DNA of 35,251 nt from Acidimicrobiales bacterium (GCA_030747775.1 JASLKB010000004.1:1-35251), one strand, 5' to 3'; shown: positions 1 to 8,618, counted from the stretch's first letter. Translations and numbers: made by a program. The notes: generated by a model from the sequence alone, not told the origin.

Positions 1-315
1 ATGCCTTCGGCTCCAGGCCGCTATAAGAAATGCATAGTGACACTTCTTAAGGCCATTTTTGGACGTATCAGACCGAGCCTGACATTTGGTAAAATTTTCA
101 GAAAGATTGGTGACATCGTCATCAACTACGTGCTCTCCGGATTCCAGGAGCACACGCTGGTTGTCGAAGGACATGAGGACGAGCTGGTACTTAGGGTGGA
201 AAACGGTGGCACCGACTCGGGAACCATCACCCTTGAGGCCGGGCGATACATCTTGTACTGCGACATTCCCGGCCACCGGGAGGGGGGCATGGAGGCTCGA
301 CTGCTAGTCGAGTGA
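1..315 (+). CDS. Cupredoxin (blue copper) domain protein, probably 5'-truncated by the window edge
   Basis: The C-terminal half reads as a plastocyanin-type copper domain. His51 (in QEHTLVV), Cys87, His92 and Met97 have the order and the C-x4-H-x4-M spacing of a type-1 copper site, so all four ligands are present. Such domains carry electrons or copper outside the membrane. The frame is open from the first base and the N-terminal ~35 residues are basic and show no signal peptide, so the ATG at position 1 may be an internal codon and the real start may lie upstream. The gene is convergent with the PuuD-like gene and is followed by a hairpin terminator. I am sure of the domain, not of the start or the physiological partner. 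Confidence 0.75.
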   Translation: MPSAPGRYKKCIVTLLKAIFGRIRPSLTFGKIFRKIGDIVINYVLSGFQEHTLVVEGHEDELVLRVENGGTDSGTITLEAGRYILYCDIPGHREGGMEARLLVE

Positions 316-342
316 TCCCTCTGCCTGCACCAAAAGTACGAA

Positions 343-367
343 CGGCCCGCCCCGTAAGGGCGGACCG
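343..367. terminator. Bidirectional hairpin terminator between convergent genes
   Basis: A 10-bp stem (343-352 with 358-367, one C/A mismatch) closes a 5-nt loop. It lies between the stop codons of the cupredoxin gene and the convergent PuuD-like gene. It has no long U tract, so its strength is uncertain. Confidence 0.6.
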
Positions 368-398
368 TCGCGTGTTAGCGATCTGGCATGAACAGTGT

Positions 399-1139
399 TC
401 AGGCGACCGCTTCGAAAAGCAGGTGCATGATCACTGTGATGGCCAAGCCGGCCACGATGGTGTCCTGATGCTTGTCCAATACCTTGCGACACAACACGTT
501 GTCGTAGCCACCGAGCTTGCCGAGTGCTGAGACTTCCATTGCGATCCAGATGATCAGGAACACGATCCAGATGGTCAGGCGGGCGCCGGAGTCCGGGTTG
601 CCGAAGTTCGCCCCAAAGTGGCTGGGCCACATCATGAAGAAGACCAGTGGCAGGGAGAACAGGGTGTTGACCCTGCTGGCCCGCCCGGCCCGCTTGGCGG
701 CGGCCGGAGCGGCGGAGTCGGCTTCACGGCCCTCGGAGACCGCTACCGATGAGCCGATGGCGATCTGCTGTGCCGGCCAGATGACCATCCATACGTTGGC
801 AGCCATCGTCGTGCCGAGCAGGAAGCCCATGGCGATTCCCATACCAGAGGCCGACTTCCAGTAGTCGCTGCTGTCGAGAACCTCCTGGTGGAACAGGATC
901 CAGATACCGGATATCCACGTCAGGAGGGCGGCCCAGCGGAACCACCAAAGGGTGCGCCAGGTGATCTTGCGAAGTGCTTCGCCGCGTGCAGCATCGCTCA
1001 TCTCGGCGAACGCTGAGCCTTGGATGAAGTTGAAGAAGTAGAGGAGGCCGATCCAGGTGATGCCACCCAGATAGTGGGCATACCGGCCGACGGCCTGGCC
1101 GCCTCCCGTCATGCCCATCCAATCACTGAACAATTCCAC
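399..1139 (-). CDS. Urate hydroxylase PuuD-like membrane protein (Urate_ox_N family)
   Basis: The 246-residue protein has about six membrane segments. It carries the family signature near residues 20-37 (H-Y-L-G-G-I-T-W-I-G-L-L-Y-F-F-N-F) with further conserved Trp-rich segments, as in the membrane domain of PuuD, a proposed urate hydroxylase. Characterised PuuD proteins carry a C-terminal cytochrome c domain. Here the protein ends after the last membrane helix with no CxxCH, so any cytochrome must be separate, and the cupredoxin next door is a conceivable electron partner (inference). The start is GTG at 1139, preceded by GAGGGAG at a normal ribosome-binding distance. The substrate is not shown by the sequence, since no other purine-catabolism gene is nearby. 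Confidence 0.75.
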   Translation of the reverse strand: MELFSDWMGMTGGGQAVGRYAHYLGGITWIGLLYFFNFIQGSAFAEMSDAARGEALRKITWRTLWWFRWAALLTWISGIWILFHQEVLDSSDYWKSASGMGIAMGFLLGTTMAANVWMVIWPAQQIAIGSSVAVSEGREADSAAPAAAKRAGRASRVNTLFSLPLVFFMMWPSHFGANFGNPDSGARLTIWIVFLIIWIAMEVSALGKLGGYDNVLCRKVLDKHQDTIVAGLAITVIMHLLFEAVA

Positions 1140-1222
1140 GAAGGTCTCCCTCGACTCGGTGCGGACGGACGATCACGATCATGGCATGCCGCGCTTCTGG
1201 CTACAACGATCCGGCGGCTGGT

Positions 1223-2845
1223 TCAGTCGACGGTCACGTCGGCGAAGCGTTCTCGCAGGGTCTTTTTGGAAAACTTGCCGACCGAGGTTTTCGGTACCTC
1301 GTCGATGAACTCGACCCGGTCGGGCATCCACCACTTGACGACTCGGCCGTCCAACCATTCGAGAATCTGGTCGGCGTTTAGTTGGGCGCCCTCGGCGACC
1401 ACAACGCAGGCCATGGCCCGTTCGCCCCACTTGGCCGACGCAACCCCAATGACGGCGGCTTCGGCCACGTCAGGGTGGGCCATGATCTCATTTTCCAACT
1501 CGACCGAACTGATCCATTCACCACCCGACTTGATGAGGTCCTTGGTGCGGTCCAGGAGGCGGATGTAGCCCTCTGCATCAGCGGTTGCCACGTCACCGGT
1601 TTTGAGCCAGCCATCTTCGGTGAACGACTCTGGCGAACGCTCGTCGTTGTAGTAGCTGCCGGCTACCCATGGGCCCCGAACCTGCAGTTCACCGCTGGTC
1701 TGACCGTCCCAGGGCAGTTCCTCGCCGGTCTCGGGTTCGGCGATCCGGAAGTCCACGTTCGGGGTTATGAGGCCCACGGTGGTGCGTAGGTCAGCCTTCT
1801 CCTCGTCGTCAAGATGGTCCAGCTTTGACTTGATGCCGCAGGTGGCGGCCAGTGGGCTGGTCTCAGTCATCCCCCATGCTTGGAGGATGGGGAGACCGGT
1901 GGCCTCTCGGTAGCCCTCCGACAGTGACCGTGATACGGCTGAGCCACCGCAGACGACTGAGCGGAGTGCCGAGGTGTCACGGTCCGGGAGTTCGGAGAGC
2001 ACGCCCATCCAGATGGTGGGGACACCGGCAGCCATGGTCACCGACTCGACCTCGATGAGGTCGGCCAGCGCGGTCGGGGATAGGTCGGAACCCGGCATGA
2101 CCAGGGTCGCGCCGGTGGCTACACCGGCATGGGCAAGGCCCCACGCGTTGGCATGGAACATCGGAACCACCGGCAGGATCACGTCTCGCTCGCAGACACC
2201 GAGAGTGTCGGCCATCATTGCCCCGAAGGTATGAAGCACTATCGACCGGTGGGAATAGACGACGCCCTTAGGGTTCCCAGTCGTGCCCGACGTGTACATC
2301 ATCGACGCAGCCTGGTTCTCCGGCACAGTGGTCCAGTCGACCGGCGAGGTTGCGGCCAGAAGTTCCTCGTAGTCGTGAACCTCGGGGGCGATGGCATCAG
2401 GGTCGGGGGCCGGGGCGCCGTCGTCCATGAGCACCACGTGTCGGACGGTCTCGAAGGTCTCCATGAGTGGCCAGATCAGGGCGGCCACCGAGTGGTCGAG
2501 GAAGATCACCTCGTCCTCAGCGTGGTTCACGATGTAGGTGAGTTGGTCGGGGAAGAGGCGGAGGTTCAGGGTGTGGGACACCCTGCCAGTGCACGGTGGC
2601 GCGAAGTAGAGCTCGAGGTGACGCGAGGTGTTCCAGGCGAAGGTGGCCACCCGGCCGTCCTCGCTGATACCCAGGTCGTCAAGGGCACCTCCTAGGCGCC
2701 GCGTCCGCTCGCCCCACTCGCCGTAGGTGACGCGCTGGACGCCGGCCGGAGAGGCGGTCACTACCTCCTTGTCGGCGAACAGGCGGGTACCGCGGTCGAA
2801 TAGGTGAATAAGGGACAACGGCGTGTCCATCATCAGGCCGTCCAT
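1223..2845 (-). CDS. AMP-forming acyl-CoA synthetase (medium/long-chain fatty acid or DmdB-like ligase)
   Basis: This 540-residue protein belongs to the ANL superfamily, which activates a carboxylic acid with ATP to an acyl-AMP and then forms the CoA thioester. The P-loop-like motif YTSGTTGNPKG is at 184-194. WGMTETSP follows near 340, GWLKTGD and the hinge DRTKDLIKSGGEWIS near 425-445, and the catalytic lysine of the KTSVGKFSKK segment at about 524. Length and motifs fit the AlkK/DmdB/FadD-like branch, which handles medium-chain acids and methylmercaptopropionate. The substrate cannot be fixed from the motifs. The start ATG at 2845 is supported by AGGAGG 9 nt upstream (2855-2860 on the plus strand). 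It lies downstream of the SCO6745-like gene on the same strand. Confidence 0.9.
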   Translation of the reverse strand: MDGLMMDTPLSLIHLFDRGTRLFADKEVVTASPAGVQRVTYGEWGERTRRLGGALDDLGISEDGRVATFAWNTSRHLELYFAPPCTGRVSHTLNLRLFPDQLTYIVNHAEDEVIFLDHSVAALIWPLMETFETVRHVVLMDDGAPAPDPDAIAPEVHDYEELLAATSPVDWTTVPENQAASMMYTSGTTGNPKGVVYSHRSIVLHTFGAMMADTLGVCERDVILPVVPMFHANAWGLAHAGVATGATLVMPGSDLSPTALADLIEVESVTMAAGVPTIWMGVLSELPDRDTSALRSVVCGGSAVSRSLSEGYREATGLPILQAWGMTETSPLAATCGIKSKLDHLDDEEKADLRTTVGLITPNVDFRIAEPETGEELPWDGQTSGELQVRGPWVAGSYYNDERSPESFTEDGWLKTGDVATADAEGYIRLLDRTKDLIKSGGEWISSVELENEIMAHPDVAEAAVIGVASAKWGERAMACVVVAEGAQLNADQILEWLDGRVVKWWMPDRVEFIDEVPKTSVGKFSKKTLRERFADVTVD

Positions 2846-2916
2846 GTGGCTGCACCTCCTAGGTGTCGGGGGACCCCGCCGGGCGGGGATCTCGAGTCGG
2901 TTGCGATGGGTGACGG

Positions 2917-3654
2917 CTACCGCTCGGCAGCGTGGTCGAAGGCCGCTTCGACGAGGGCCACCAGTTCGGCCCGTTCGTTGTCGGTCAGGCAGGAGAAGTC
3001 CGCCGCATTGGCCTCGTCGGTCGTGGCTTCGATGGCGGCCACTTCATCGGCATCGGTAGCCGTGTGATCCAGATACCGGTCTTCGTATCCGTGGAGTTTG
3101 GCCGTCTGTTCGCCTCCATTGGCGAGGACCATGCCTAGCGGGTCGGCTCCGGCAGCACGGGTAGCCCACATGTGTCGACAACCTCGCAGCTCGCGGATGG
3201 TTGCTATAAGCAGGTAGGCGCGTCCGTGGTCATCGTCCGGTCGGGCCGCATCCCGCCAGCCGGCGAACAGGGCGGCTTTTGAGTCGTCAGCCGAGTCGGC
3301 GACTCTCTCTAGGAGCTCGGCGAGTCGCGGGGCGTCGGAGAAGCCTTCGAGGTAGGCCGCCCCACGTTCGGCGCAGATCGAGGCGTAGGCGACACCGGCC
3401 TCGGACTTCGAGAGGTCACACGGCTCCTCCCAGTAGCGGGCTACGAGGCCCTCATCGAAAAAGAGCTTGTTGTCGATCACCGTCGCCGTGTCGAGCTCGC
3501 CCATGACGCCAATCCGACCCTGAACGTAGGACGCCATGCTGGCCGGCAGCCCCAGCTCCGTCGATCGGGTGAAAGTGGCGGGGTCAAGCATGAACCGGGC
3601 GCCGAGCTCGCCTATTGGTTCGGCGAGCCGTCGGGCGGTGGTGATGGTGTCCAT
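2917..3654 (-). CDS. SCO6745-like protein (actinobacterial, helical)
   Basis: The 245-residue soluble protein is mostly helical and rich in Ala and Asp/Glu. The N-terminal ARRLAEPIGELGARFMLDP and the later GRAYLLIATIRELRGCRHMWATRA segment resemble the SCO6745 family, common in actinobacteria and often annotated as helix-turn-helix. No function is established to my knowledge. It starts 71 nt upstream of the acyl-CoA ligase on the same strand, so the two may be co-transcribed. A GAGG sequence sits about 11 nt before the ATG. Family assignment is from memory of the pattern, without a profile search. Confidence 0.6.
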   Translation of the reverse strand: MDTITTARRLAEPIGELGARFMLDPATFTRSTELGLPASMASYVQGRIGVMGELDTATVIDNKLFFDEGLVARYWEEPCDLSKSEAGVAYASICAERGAAYLEGFSDAPRLAELLERVADSADDSKAALFAGWRDAARPDDDHGRAYLLIATIRELRGCRHMWATRAAGADPLGMVLANGGEQTAKLHGYEDRYLDHTATDADEVAAIEATTDEANAADFSCLTDNERAELVALVEAAFDHAAER

Positions 3655-3748
3655 GTCGTTGGTGACCTCGCTGGCTCCTGCTTGTCGGTCGGCTGACTAC
3701 AAACACAAATCGGATCGCCGGAACGTACCAGTCGGTTTAGCCGTGCTC

Positions 3749-4132
3749 TCAGCCGAGGGCGGTGATCACAGAGAGGGCAATGAGCAAACCGTTCCGGGTT
3801 AGATCGCGCCACGACAGGGGACGTCGAGACCATGTGCCGAAACAGCCGCAGACGTCACGGTGGCCGGCCATGAGTCGTCCGGCGATGAGGGTGGTGAAGG
3901 CCACTAGTAGGGCTACCGCGCACTGGCCTCCGAGTCGCGGGTCCACGACGAGTAGCAGTGCGGTCGCCACTTCGGTGGCCGGCAGGATCCGCGCCAGCAG
4001 ACGTGGATTGGGTAGGCCAAAGCCACCGAGGTTCCGCCGAGTGCCGAGCGGGTCCCGGAGCTTGATCGTGGCGGCAATGGCGAACACAGCGGCCAGCAGC
4101 CAGGCGCCAGCGGTGACGGTGGCGTCCGGCAT
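3749..4132 (-). CDS. MauE/DoxX-like membrane protein
   Basis: The 127-residue protein has about four hydrophobic segments and a Cys-Gly-Cys-Phe-Gly motif with Cys95 and Cys97. This is the hallmark of the MauE branch of DoxX-like redox membrane proteins, which support disulfide formation or electron transfer in the envelope. It starts 18 nt after the stop of the 2-hydroxyacid dehydrogenase and is the last gene of that operon. MauE proteins are often paired with thioredoxin-like partners. A thioredoxin-fold gene lies 3 kb upstream on the same strand but lacks a CxxC, so a direct partnership is only a guess. Confidence 0.75.
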   Translation of the reverse strand: MPDATVTAGAWLLAAVFAIAATIKLRDPLGTRRNLGGFGLPNPRLLARILPATEVATALLLVVDPRLGGQCAVALLVAFTTLIAGRLMAGHRDVCGCFGTWSRRPLSWRDLTRNGLLIALSVITALG

Positions 4133-4150
4133 GGAGTCCGTGGCTCTAAC

Positions 4151-5071
4151 TCAGTAGCCGAGGGCCACGTTCACTGGAGCCAGTAGTTGTTCACCGACAC
4201 AGAACCGCCTGACGTTCTCAGCCACGAACGGCTCCAACAATTCAAGTCCCATCTCCGGCGTGTTGGCGATGTGCGGGGTGATCAGGCAGTTGGCGGCCGA
4301 CCAGAGTGGGTGGCCGTCGGGGAGGGGTTCCGGGTTGGTGACATCTAAGGCCGCTCCAGCGATGGAACCAGCGGCAAGGGCAGCCACCAAGTCGTCGGTG
4401 ACAACGTGGCCGCCGCGGGCCACGTTGACCAGCCAGGCGTGCTCGGGGAGAGCTGTCAGTTCCGCGGCACTGATGATCCCGACCGTCTCGTCTGTCAAGG
4501 CTAGGGCGAGGACCAGCACGTCTGTCAGGGGGAGGACTTCGTGGAGACGCGTCACGGGGATCGTCCGGTCGGCGCCTAGGAATGGTTCGTCTGATCGTCG
4601 GATGACCGTGACATCGCATTCGAAGGGGGCCAGCAACGGGAGCAGATGGGCGGTAATCCCCCCACCACCCAGGACGGTCACACGGCTGTTGGCCAGCACC
4701 CGACCGACTGGGCCTGACCACGAGGACGCCCGGGCGTACCCGTGGAGGTGCTTCTGTCCACTCAGGATCATGGCTAGCACCGTCTCGGCCACCGCCGGTG
4801 CGTACACACCCTTTCCACAAGTCCACGTCCAACGGTCGTTGAGATGGTGGGCGAACGGTTCGATCCCGGCGTAGGGCAGCTGGATCCACTCAAGTCGGGT
4901 GGTGGTGGCTATCACCTCGGGGAACGCTTCGGGCCTGCCGGGATCGGCCCAGATCAAGCCCTCGGCATCAGCAGTATCGACGAGCGTGGCACCACCCGTG
5001 GTCACGGCCCGCGCCATAGCCTCATGCATGTTCGGTCGGGTGTCCGGGGCGACGGCGACGGGGCGACTCAT
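4151..5071 (-). CDS. D-isomer-specific 2-hydroxyacid dehydrogenase (NAD-binding)
   Basis: The 306-residue protein has the two-domain layout of the family that reduces 2-oxoacids to D-2-hydroxyacids with NAD(P)H. A glycine-rich nucleotide loop (VTVLGGGGITAHL) lies mid-protein. The catalytic Arg is in NVARGG, the Glu in DVTNPEPLP and the His in TPHIANTP, so the triad is complete. The loop has GGGGI where GxGxxG is usual. I chose ATG at 5071 because it overlaps the TGA of the upstream lipoprotein gene as ATGA, a classic coupled start. The in-frame GTG at 5092 has no ribosome-binding site. Substrate unknown. Confidence 0.88.
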   Translation of the reverse strand: MSRPVAVAPDTRPNMHEAMARAVTTGGATLVDTADAEGLIWADPGRPEAFPEVIATTTRLEWIQLPYAGIEPFAHHLNDRWTWTCGKGVYAPAVAETVLAMILSGQKHLHGYARASSWSGPVGRVLANSRVTVLGGGGITAHLLPLLAPFECDVTVIRRSDEPFLGADRTIPVTRLHEVLPLTDVLVLALALTDETVGIISAAELTALPEHAWLVNVARGGHVVTDDLVAALAAGSIAGAALDVTNPEPLPDGHPLWSAANCLITPHIANTPEMGLELLEPFVAENVRRFCVGEQLLAPVNVALGY

Positions 5072-6108
5072 GGGGTCTTGGCCGGTATCCACTGGAGGTG
5101 TTCGCCCACTTGCCCGGTCGGAGTGGCCTCGTTGGCATCTACGGGGAGAACGTAGATCTCACCGTATCGGTCGATGGTGAATGCAAGATGCATTCCATCG
5201 GGCGACCAGACGGGACCCCAGACCACGGCGTCTAGGTCCGTGGCTTGGGAGATCACCCCACTGGCAATGTCAAGGAGGAAGAGTTCGATGAACCCTGCTC
5301 GTGCCGAGGTGAACGCCATGGTCCGGCCATCGGGTGACCATACGGCGAGGCGGTCGCCGTCCAGGCCGTCACTGAGTGTCAGGTGCATGGCCTCGGTCCC
5401 GTCAGCGTTGCTTCGGATTATGCGGTCGATTTGCTCGGAGACCCGTCCGAATGCGAGGTACGCGCCGTCGGGTGACCATTCGGGGACGCCGTCCCACTCC
5501 TCGTTGAAGGTGAGTTGTCGTTGGTTCGTGCCATCAGCGTTCATGAGGAAGATCTCCTCGTTACCGTTTCGCGTGCTGTTGAATGCGATCGTGCTGCCGT
5601 CTGGCGAGAATGACGGCCATCGGTCCCAGTCGTCTACATCTGGGTCGTCGATTGTGAGCTGACGCTCATCAGTCCCGTCTGCGTTGATGGAATGGATTTC
5701 GAAGGCGCCGTCGATTGCTCGATGGAAGACCAGTGAACGACTGTCGGGTGACCAACGAGCCGAACCTTCGAACGCTCCGCTGTCGGTGAGGCGACGGGAA
5801 CTGGTGCCGTCGGCATTCATGACTGCGAGCTGCGGCAGTCCGTCGTGGTGGACTAGGAAAGCCACCATGGACCCGTCGGGCGACCAACGGGCTTCGCTCT
5901 GGAAGAGGTCGTCATCAGTCAGCTGGACTAAGTCGGAGCCGTCAGACCTCATAGTGAAAATTTCGGTGTCCTCACTGTCGGGCCCTACTTCATCGAAGGA
6001 CAGCCGATAGGGCGAGGTTTCGGGTCCCGTAGGAGGGCTGCTACCACAGGCTCCACCGAGGACTAGAGCGATGGCTAGCGCGGCTAACGACAGAGGGAGT
6101 CGGTTCAT
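5068..6108 (-). CDS. TolB-like six-bladed beta-propeller lipoprotein
   Basis: The 346-residue protein starts at ATG 6108 with a basic n-region, a hydrophobic stretch and Cys at about residue 20 in LVLGGAC, a weak lipobox. This predicts export and lipidation. The mature part has six W/F-SPDG repeats, each followed by a hydrophobic strand and often by an NADGT turn, the signature of TolB/WD40-like (PD40) propellers. Blades of this type bind proteins or glycans. The classic TolB N-terminal domain is absent. The open frame extends further upstream but that part is the shadow of the LLM oxidoreductase gene on the same strand. Its stop overlaps the dehydrogenase start by 4 nt. Confidence 0.85.
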   Translation of the reverse strand: MNRLPLSLAALAIALVLGGACGSSPPTGPETSPYRLSFDEVGPDSEDTEIFTMRSDGSDLVQLTDDDLFQSEARWSPDGSMVAFLVHHDGLPQLAVMNADGTSSRRLTDSGAFEGSARWSPDSRSLVFHRAIDGAFEIHSINADGTDERQLTIDDPDVDDWDRWPSFSPDGSTIAFNSTRNGNEEIFLMNADGTNQRQLTFNEEWDGVPEWSPDGAYLAFGRVSEQIDRIIRSNADGTEAMHLTLSDGLDGDRLAVWSPDGRTMAFTSARAGFIELFLLDIASGVISQATDLDAVVWGPVWSPDGMHLAFTIDRYGEIYVLPVDANEATPTGQVGEHLQWIPAKTP

Positions 6109-6151
6109 CGGACGGCAGGCCTTATCGGGTGGGTGGTCGGATTGGAGTGGA

Positions 6152-7090
6152 TTAGGTCTGGAGCGGGAGGCATTCGGCGGCCACGTCTTCGATGGTGTTA
6201 TGCCAACTATCGGTGCTTGCCGGTTGTGGGCCAGCTGGGTCATCCAGCGGGAACACCACGAACTTCGAAGCCCCAGCGGAAATGAATGCCTCCAGGCGGT
6301 CTCGCAGGCCGGCCACCCCTTGGGCCACCACCTCTCCAGGGTTGAGGTCGGGTTGCCGGTCCCGGAGCCTGGTGGCAAAGCGGTCTGGTAGGCGCCCGTG
6401 AACGAACGGAACGAGAGCGCCGAAATGCTCAGGGTCAATCGTCCGGCCTTGTCCGGCAGCGGTTTCGGTCACCAACCGGATGCCATCGGCCACCATGGCC
6501 GGTGTCGTGAACGAGGGCAGCCAGCCATCACCCAGGCGGCCGCATCGCCGCAGTTCCGATGGTGCCTGACCACCAAGCCACACCTCGAACGGGTCTTGGA
6601 GAGGCTTAGGGTGCACTCGGACCTTCTTTAGGTGAAAGCGGTCACCGTGGTGGTCCACCTCCTCCTCGGTCCAGAGTCGGCGGATCAGTGGAAGGGCTTC
6701 GTCGAACCAGGCTGACCGTTCGCCACGCCGAACGCCAAACGCTTGGTGCTCGGCACCGTCAGCGATTCCCAGCCCAAAGGCCGGAAGCGCCCGGCCACCG
6801 GACACGCAGTCCAAGCTGGCCAGCGCCTTGGCGCACAGGACCGGGTTGCGGCCGGGGAGCACCATGACTGCCGGACCGAACTTGAGACGCTCGGTACGTC
6901 CAGCGGCGAACGCTAAGGCCACCATTGGATCCAGCGTGGCTCCCGTAGCGCGCTCGCTAACCCAGAGCGAATCGAAGCCGAGACGTTCCAGGTTGTCGAC
7001 GATGGCAGCGAACACTTGTATCTGTGACTCTCCGCGGTCGTTGGCGGCGCGTGCCGAACCGCCGTAGCCGAAGCCAACGCGGATCCGCAT
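6152..7090 (-). CDS. LLM-class oxidoreductase, probably F420-dependent
   Basis: The 312-residue protein has the luciferase-like monooxygenase TIM-barrel pattern: LERLGFDSLWVSERATG near the N-terminus, LKFGPAVMVLPGRNP, LDCVSGGRALPAFGLG, and PFEVWLGGQAPSELRRCGRLGDGWLPS. In actinobacteria this subgroup normally uses coenzyme F420, though FMN cannot be excluded by eye. Substrate unknown. It starts 36 nt after the thioredoxin-fold gene and is likely in the same transcript, with the propeller operon 43 nt further on. All the genes from 7618 down to 3749 are on one strand. Confidence 0.85.
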   Translation of the reverse strand: MRIRVGFGYGGSARAANDRGESQIQVFAAIVDNLERLGFDSLWVSERATGATLDPMVALAFAAGRTERLKFGPAVMVLPGRNPVLCAKALASLDCVSGGRALPAFGLGIADGAEHQAFGVRRGERSAWFDEALPLIRRLWTEEEVDHHGDRFHLKKVRVHPKPLQDPFEVWLGGQAPSELRRCGRLGDGWLPSFTTPAMVADGIRLVTETAAGQGRTIDPEHFGALVPFVHGRLPDRFATRLRDRQPDLNPGEVVAQGVAGLRDRLEAFISAGASKFVVFPLDDPAGPQPASTDSWHNTIEDVAAECLPLQT

Positions 7091-7126
7091 CAGAGGCCCT
7101 GGGTTTCGTTCGGAGGCTGGCCGGGC

Positions 7127-7618
7127 TCAGCCGAGTGCGGCGGTTCCGACATAGGGAGCTGGATCACTGATACTTGGGATCTCGGGTCGTGACCAGCAGG
7201 TCATCTCGGCTAGGTCGGTTGTGGCGGTTCGCCATGCTTCAGGATCCCAGCCTTCAGCGGTTCCGATGACCGAACCATCTTGTCGGATGGCTACGAAGGC
7301 CGGAAGGGTCTCGAGGCCCATGGACCGGACCAACGAACGGTCCGGGTCGGCCAATGTAAGAATCTCTTCGGACAGTGAGCCCAGAAAACTTGCCGCACCG
7401 GCGGCGTCGGTACCGGTCGCTATGAACGCCACTCGGGCGTCGGCGCCCCGGAACGCAGCGAGGACACGGTGGGCAGTGTCCAATAGCCAGGAACTCTCGT
7501 GGGTATAGGGGTCCACCAACACGGCGGCCATAGGGAAGGTGGTTAGCAACTGCGAGAGTTGGCGGGGTTCGTCACCCACGGGGTGTAGTTCGATCGAGAG
7601 GTCAGGTGCATTGGCCAC
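7127..7618 (-). CDS. Thioredoxin-fold protein lacking the CxxC motif
   Basis: The 163-residue protein has a thioredoxin-like layout: a beta strand ending AAVLVDPYTHESSWL, where the redox motif should be, then a helix, a strand FIATGTD, and the cis-proline segment GLETLPAFVAIRQDGSVIGTAEGWDP that is typical of the fold. The usual W-C-x-x-C is replaced by Y-T-H-E-S-S, so it cannot do thiol-disulfide exchange at that site. A binding or chaperone-like role is possible. The only Cys is far downstream (TCWS). The start is GTG at 7618 with a TAGCGT box 8 nt upstream. It is divergent from mutY. Confidence 0.6.
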   Translation of the reverse strand: MANAPDLSIELHPVGDEPRQLSQLLTTFPMAAVLVDPYTHESSWLLDTAHRVLAAFRGADARVAFIATGTDAAGAASFLGSLSEEILTLADPDRSLVRSMGLETLPAFVAIRQDGSVIGTAEGWDPEAWRTATTDLAEMTCWSRPEIPSISDPAPYVGTAALG

Positions 7619-7626
7619 GGGCGCAG

Positions 7627-7632
7627 ACGCTA
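7627..7632 (-). promoter_or_regulatory. Candidate -10 box of a leaderless transcript (thioredoxin-fold gene)
   Basis: TAGCGT on the minus strand, 8 nt before the GTG start, fits the TANNNT pattern seen before other genes here. The spacing is 1-2 nt longer than in the best cases. Confidence 0.4.
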
Positions 7633-7711
7633 GCGCGCTGCATCTAAAACTCGAGCCTCGCCGCTAGTCGTCACGCGCTCCGCTGGCCCTATCCCGCCCT
7701 AGACCCAGCGC

Positions 7712-7717
7712 TACTGT
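7712..7717 (+). promoter_or_regulatory. -10 box of a leaderless transcript (mutY)
   Basis: TACTGT ends 7 nt before the ATG of mutY and no Shine-Dalgarno sequence is present. Transcription would begin at or next to the start codon. Confidence 0.6.
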
Positions 7718-7724
7718 CGACCCC

Positions 7725-8618
7725 ATGGGTGGCGCCGATCCGAAGCTAGCCGAGCCTGCCGGAATGCCGGCTACCGCTGCGGAGGTGCTCCTGGCGTGGG
7801 GTGAACTGCGGCTTCGGGACCTGCCGTGGCGGGCCGTTCGCGACCGGTGGCAGATCCTTGTGGCCGAGGTGATGTTGCAGCAGACGCAGGTCGCTCGAGT
7901 GGTCGACCGGTGGACCCGTTTTCTCGACCGGTTTCCCGATCCGACCTCGTGTGCCGCAGCACCGATCGGTGCTGTTGTCGCCGAATGGTCGGGCCTGGGT
8001 TACAACCGTCGGGCCGTGTACCTCCACCGGACGGCGACTGCAATCGTGGAGCGACACGAGGGGGTGGTGCCCGGCAGGCTCCACGACCTGTTGGAACTTC
8101 CGGGCATTGGTCCTTACACGGCCCGGGCGGTGCTGGTCTTCGCCGACGGTGCCGATGTGGGCATTGTCGACACCAACGTGGCTCGGGTGTTGGCCCGCTG
8201 GTCGGGTCGGCGGCTCCGAGCAAATGAGGTTCAGGCCATGGCTGATGCTTCGGTGCCGCTCGGGTCGGGGTGGACCTGGAACCAGACCCTGCTGGACCTC
8301 GGTGCAGTGGTTTGTCGCGCTCGTAATCCAGCTTGTACGGACTGTCCGATTCGGGAGGGGTGTTCTTGGCGGGGAAGGGGAGAGGATCCAGCGGGCGGTT
8401 CGGCCGGGGTAACAGGTCGACAGGCCCGATTCGAGGGGTCGGACCGTCAGGGTCGAGGGCGCCTGGTCGCCACTCTCGCCGAGGGCCCAGTGGATGTCGA
8501 CCGTCTGCCATTGGTGATGGGGTGGAGTGATGACCCTGGCAGGGCCCACCGGGTAGCCGCTGCCCTAGTGGCCGATGGGCTGGCCGTCACCGACGGTCGG
8601 TACTGGCTCCTACCTTGA
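7725..8618 (+). CDS. mutY: A/G-specific adenine glycosylase MutY (short form)
   Basis: MutY removes adenine mispaired with 8-oxoguanine and limits G:C to T:A mutation. The protein has 297 residues. The catalytic Glu48 is in VAEVMLQQTQ, the helix-hairpin-helix in LPGIGPYTARAVL, the catalytic Asp149 in VDTNVARVLAR, and the 4Fe-4S loop is C197-x6-C204-x2-C207-x5-C213. The C-terminal NUDIX-like domain of long MutY proteins is missing. A ~70-residue tail resembling a small winged helix (ending GLAVTDGRYWLLP) takes its place, as in other actinobacterial short forms. The start at 7725 fits the leaderless promoter upstream. Confidence 0.93.
   Translation: MGGADPKLAEPAGMPATAAEVLLAWGELRLRDLPWRAVRDRWQILVAEVMLQQTQVARVVDRWTRFLDRFPDPTSCAAAPIGAVVAEWSGLGYNRRAVYLHRTATAIVERHEGVVPGRLHDLLELPGIGPYTARAVLVFADGADVGIVDTNVARVLARWSGRRLRANEVQAMADASVPLGSGWTWNQTLLDLGAVVCRARNPACTDCPIREGCSWRGRGEDPAGGSAGVTGRQARFEGSDRQGRGRLVATLAEGPVDVDRLPLVMGWSDDPGRAHRVAAALVADGLAVTDGRYWLLP

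Noticed and set aside
60-104. A CUCGGUCUGA-like sequence on the minus strand 23 nt after a TGA
   Set aside because: It lies antisense to the cupredoxin gene, the frame before the TGA has no gene, and the upper stem does not pair fully (GAU in place of GAG).
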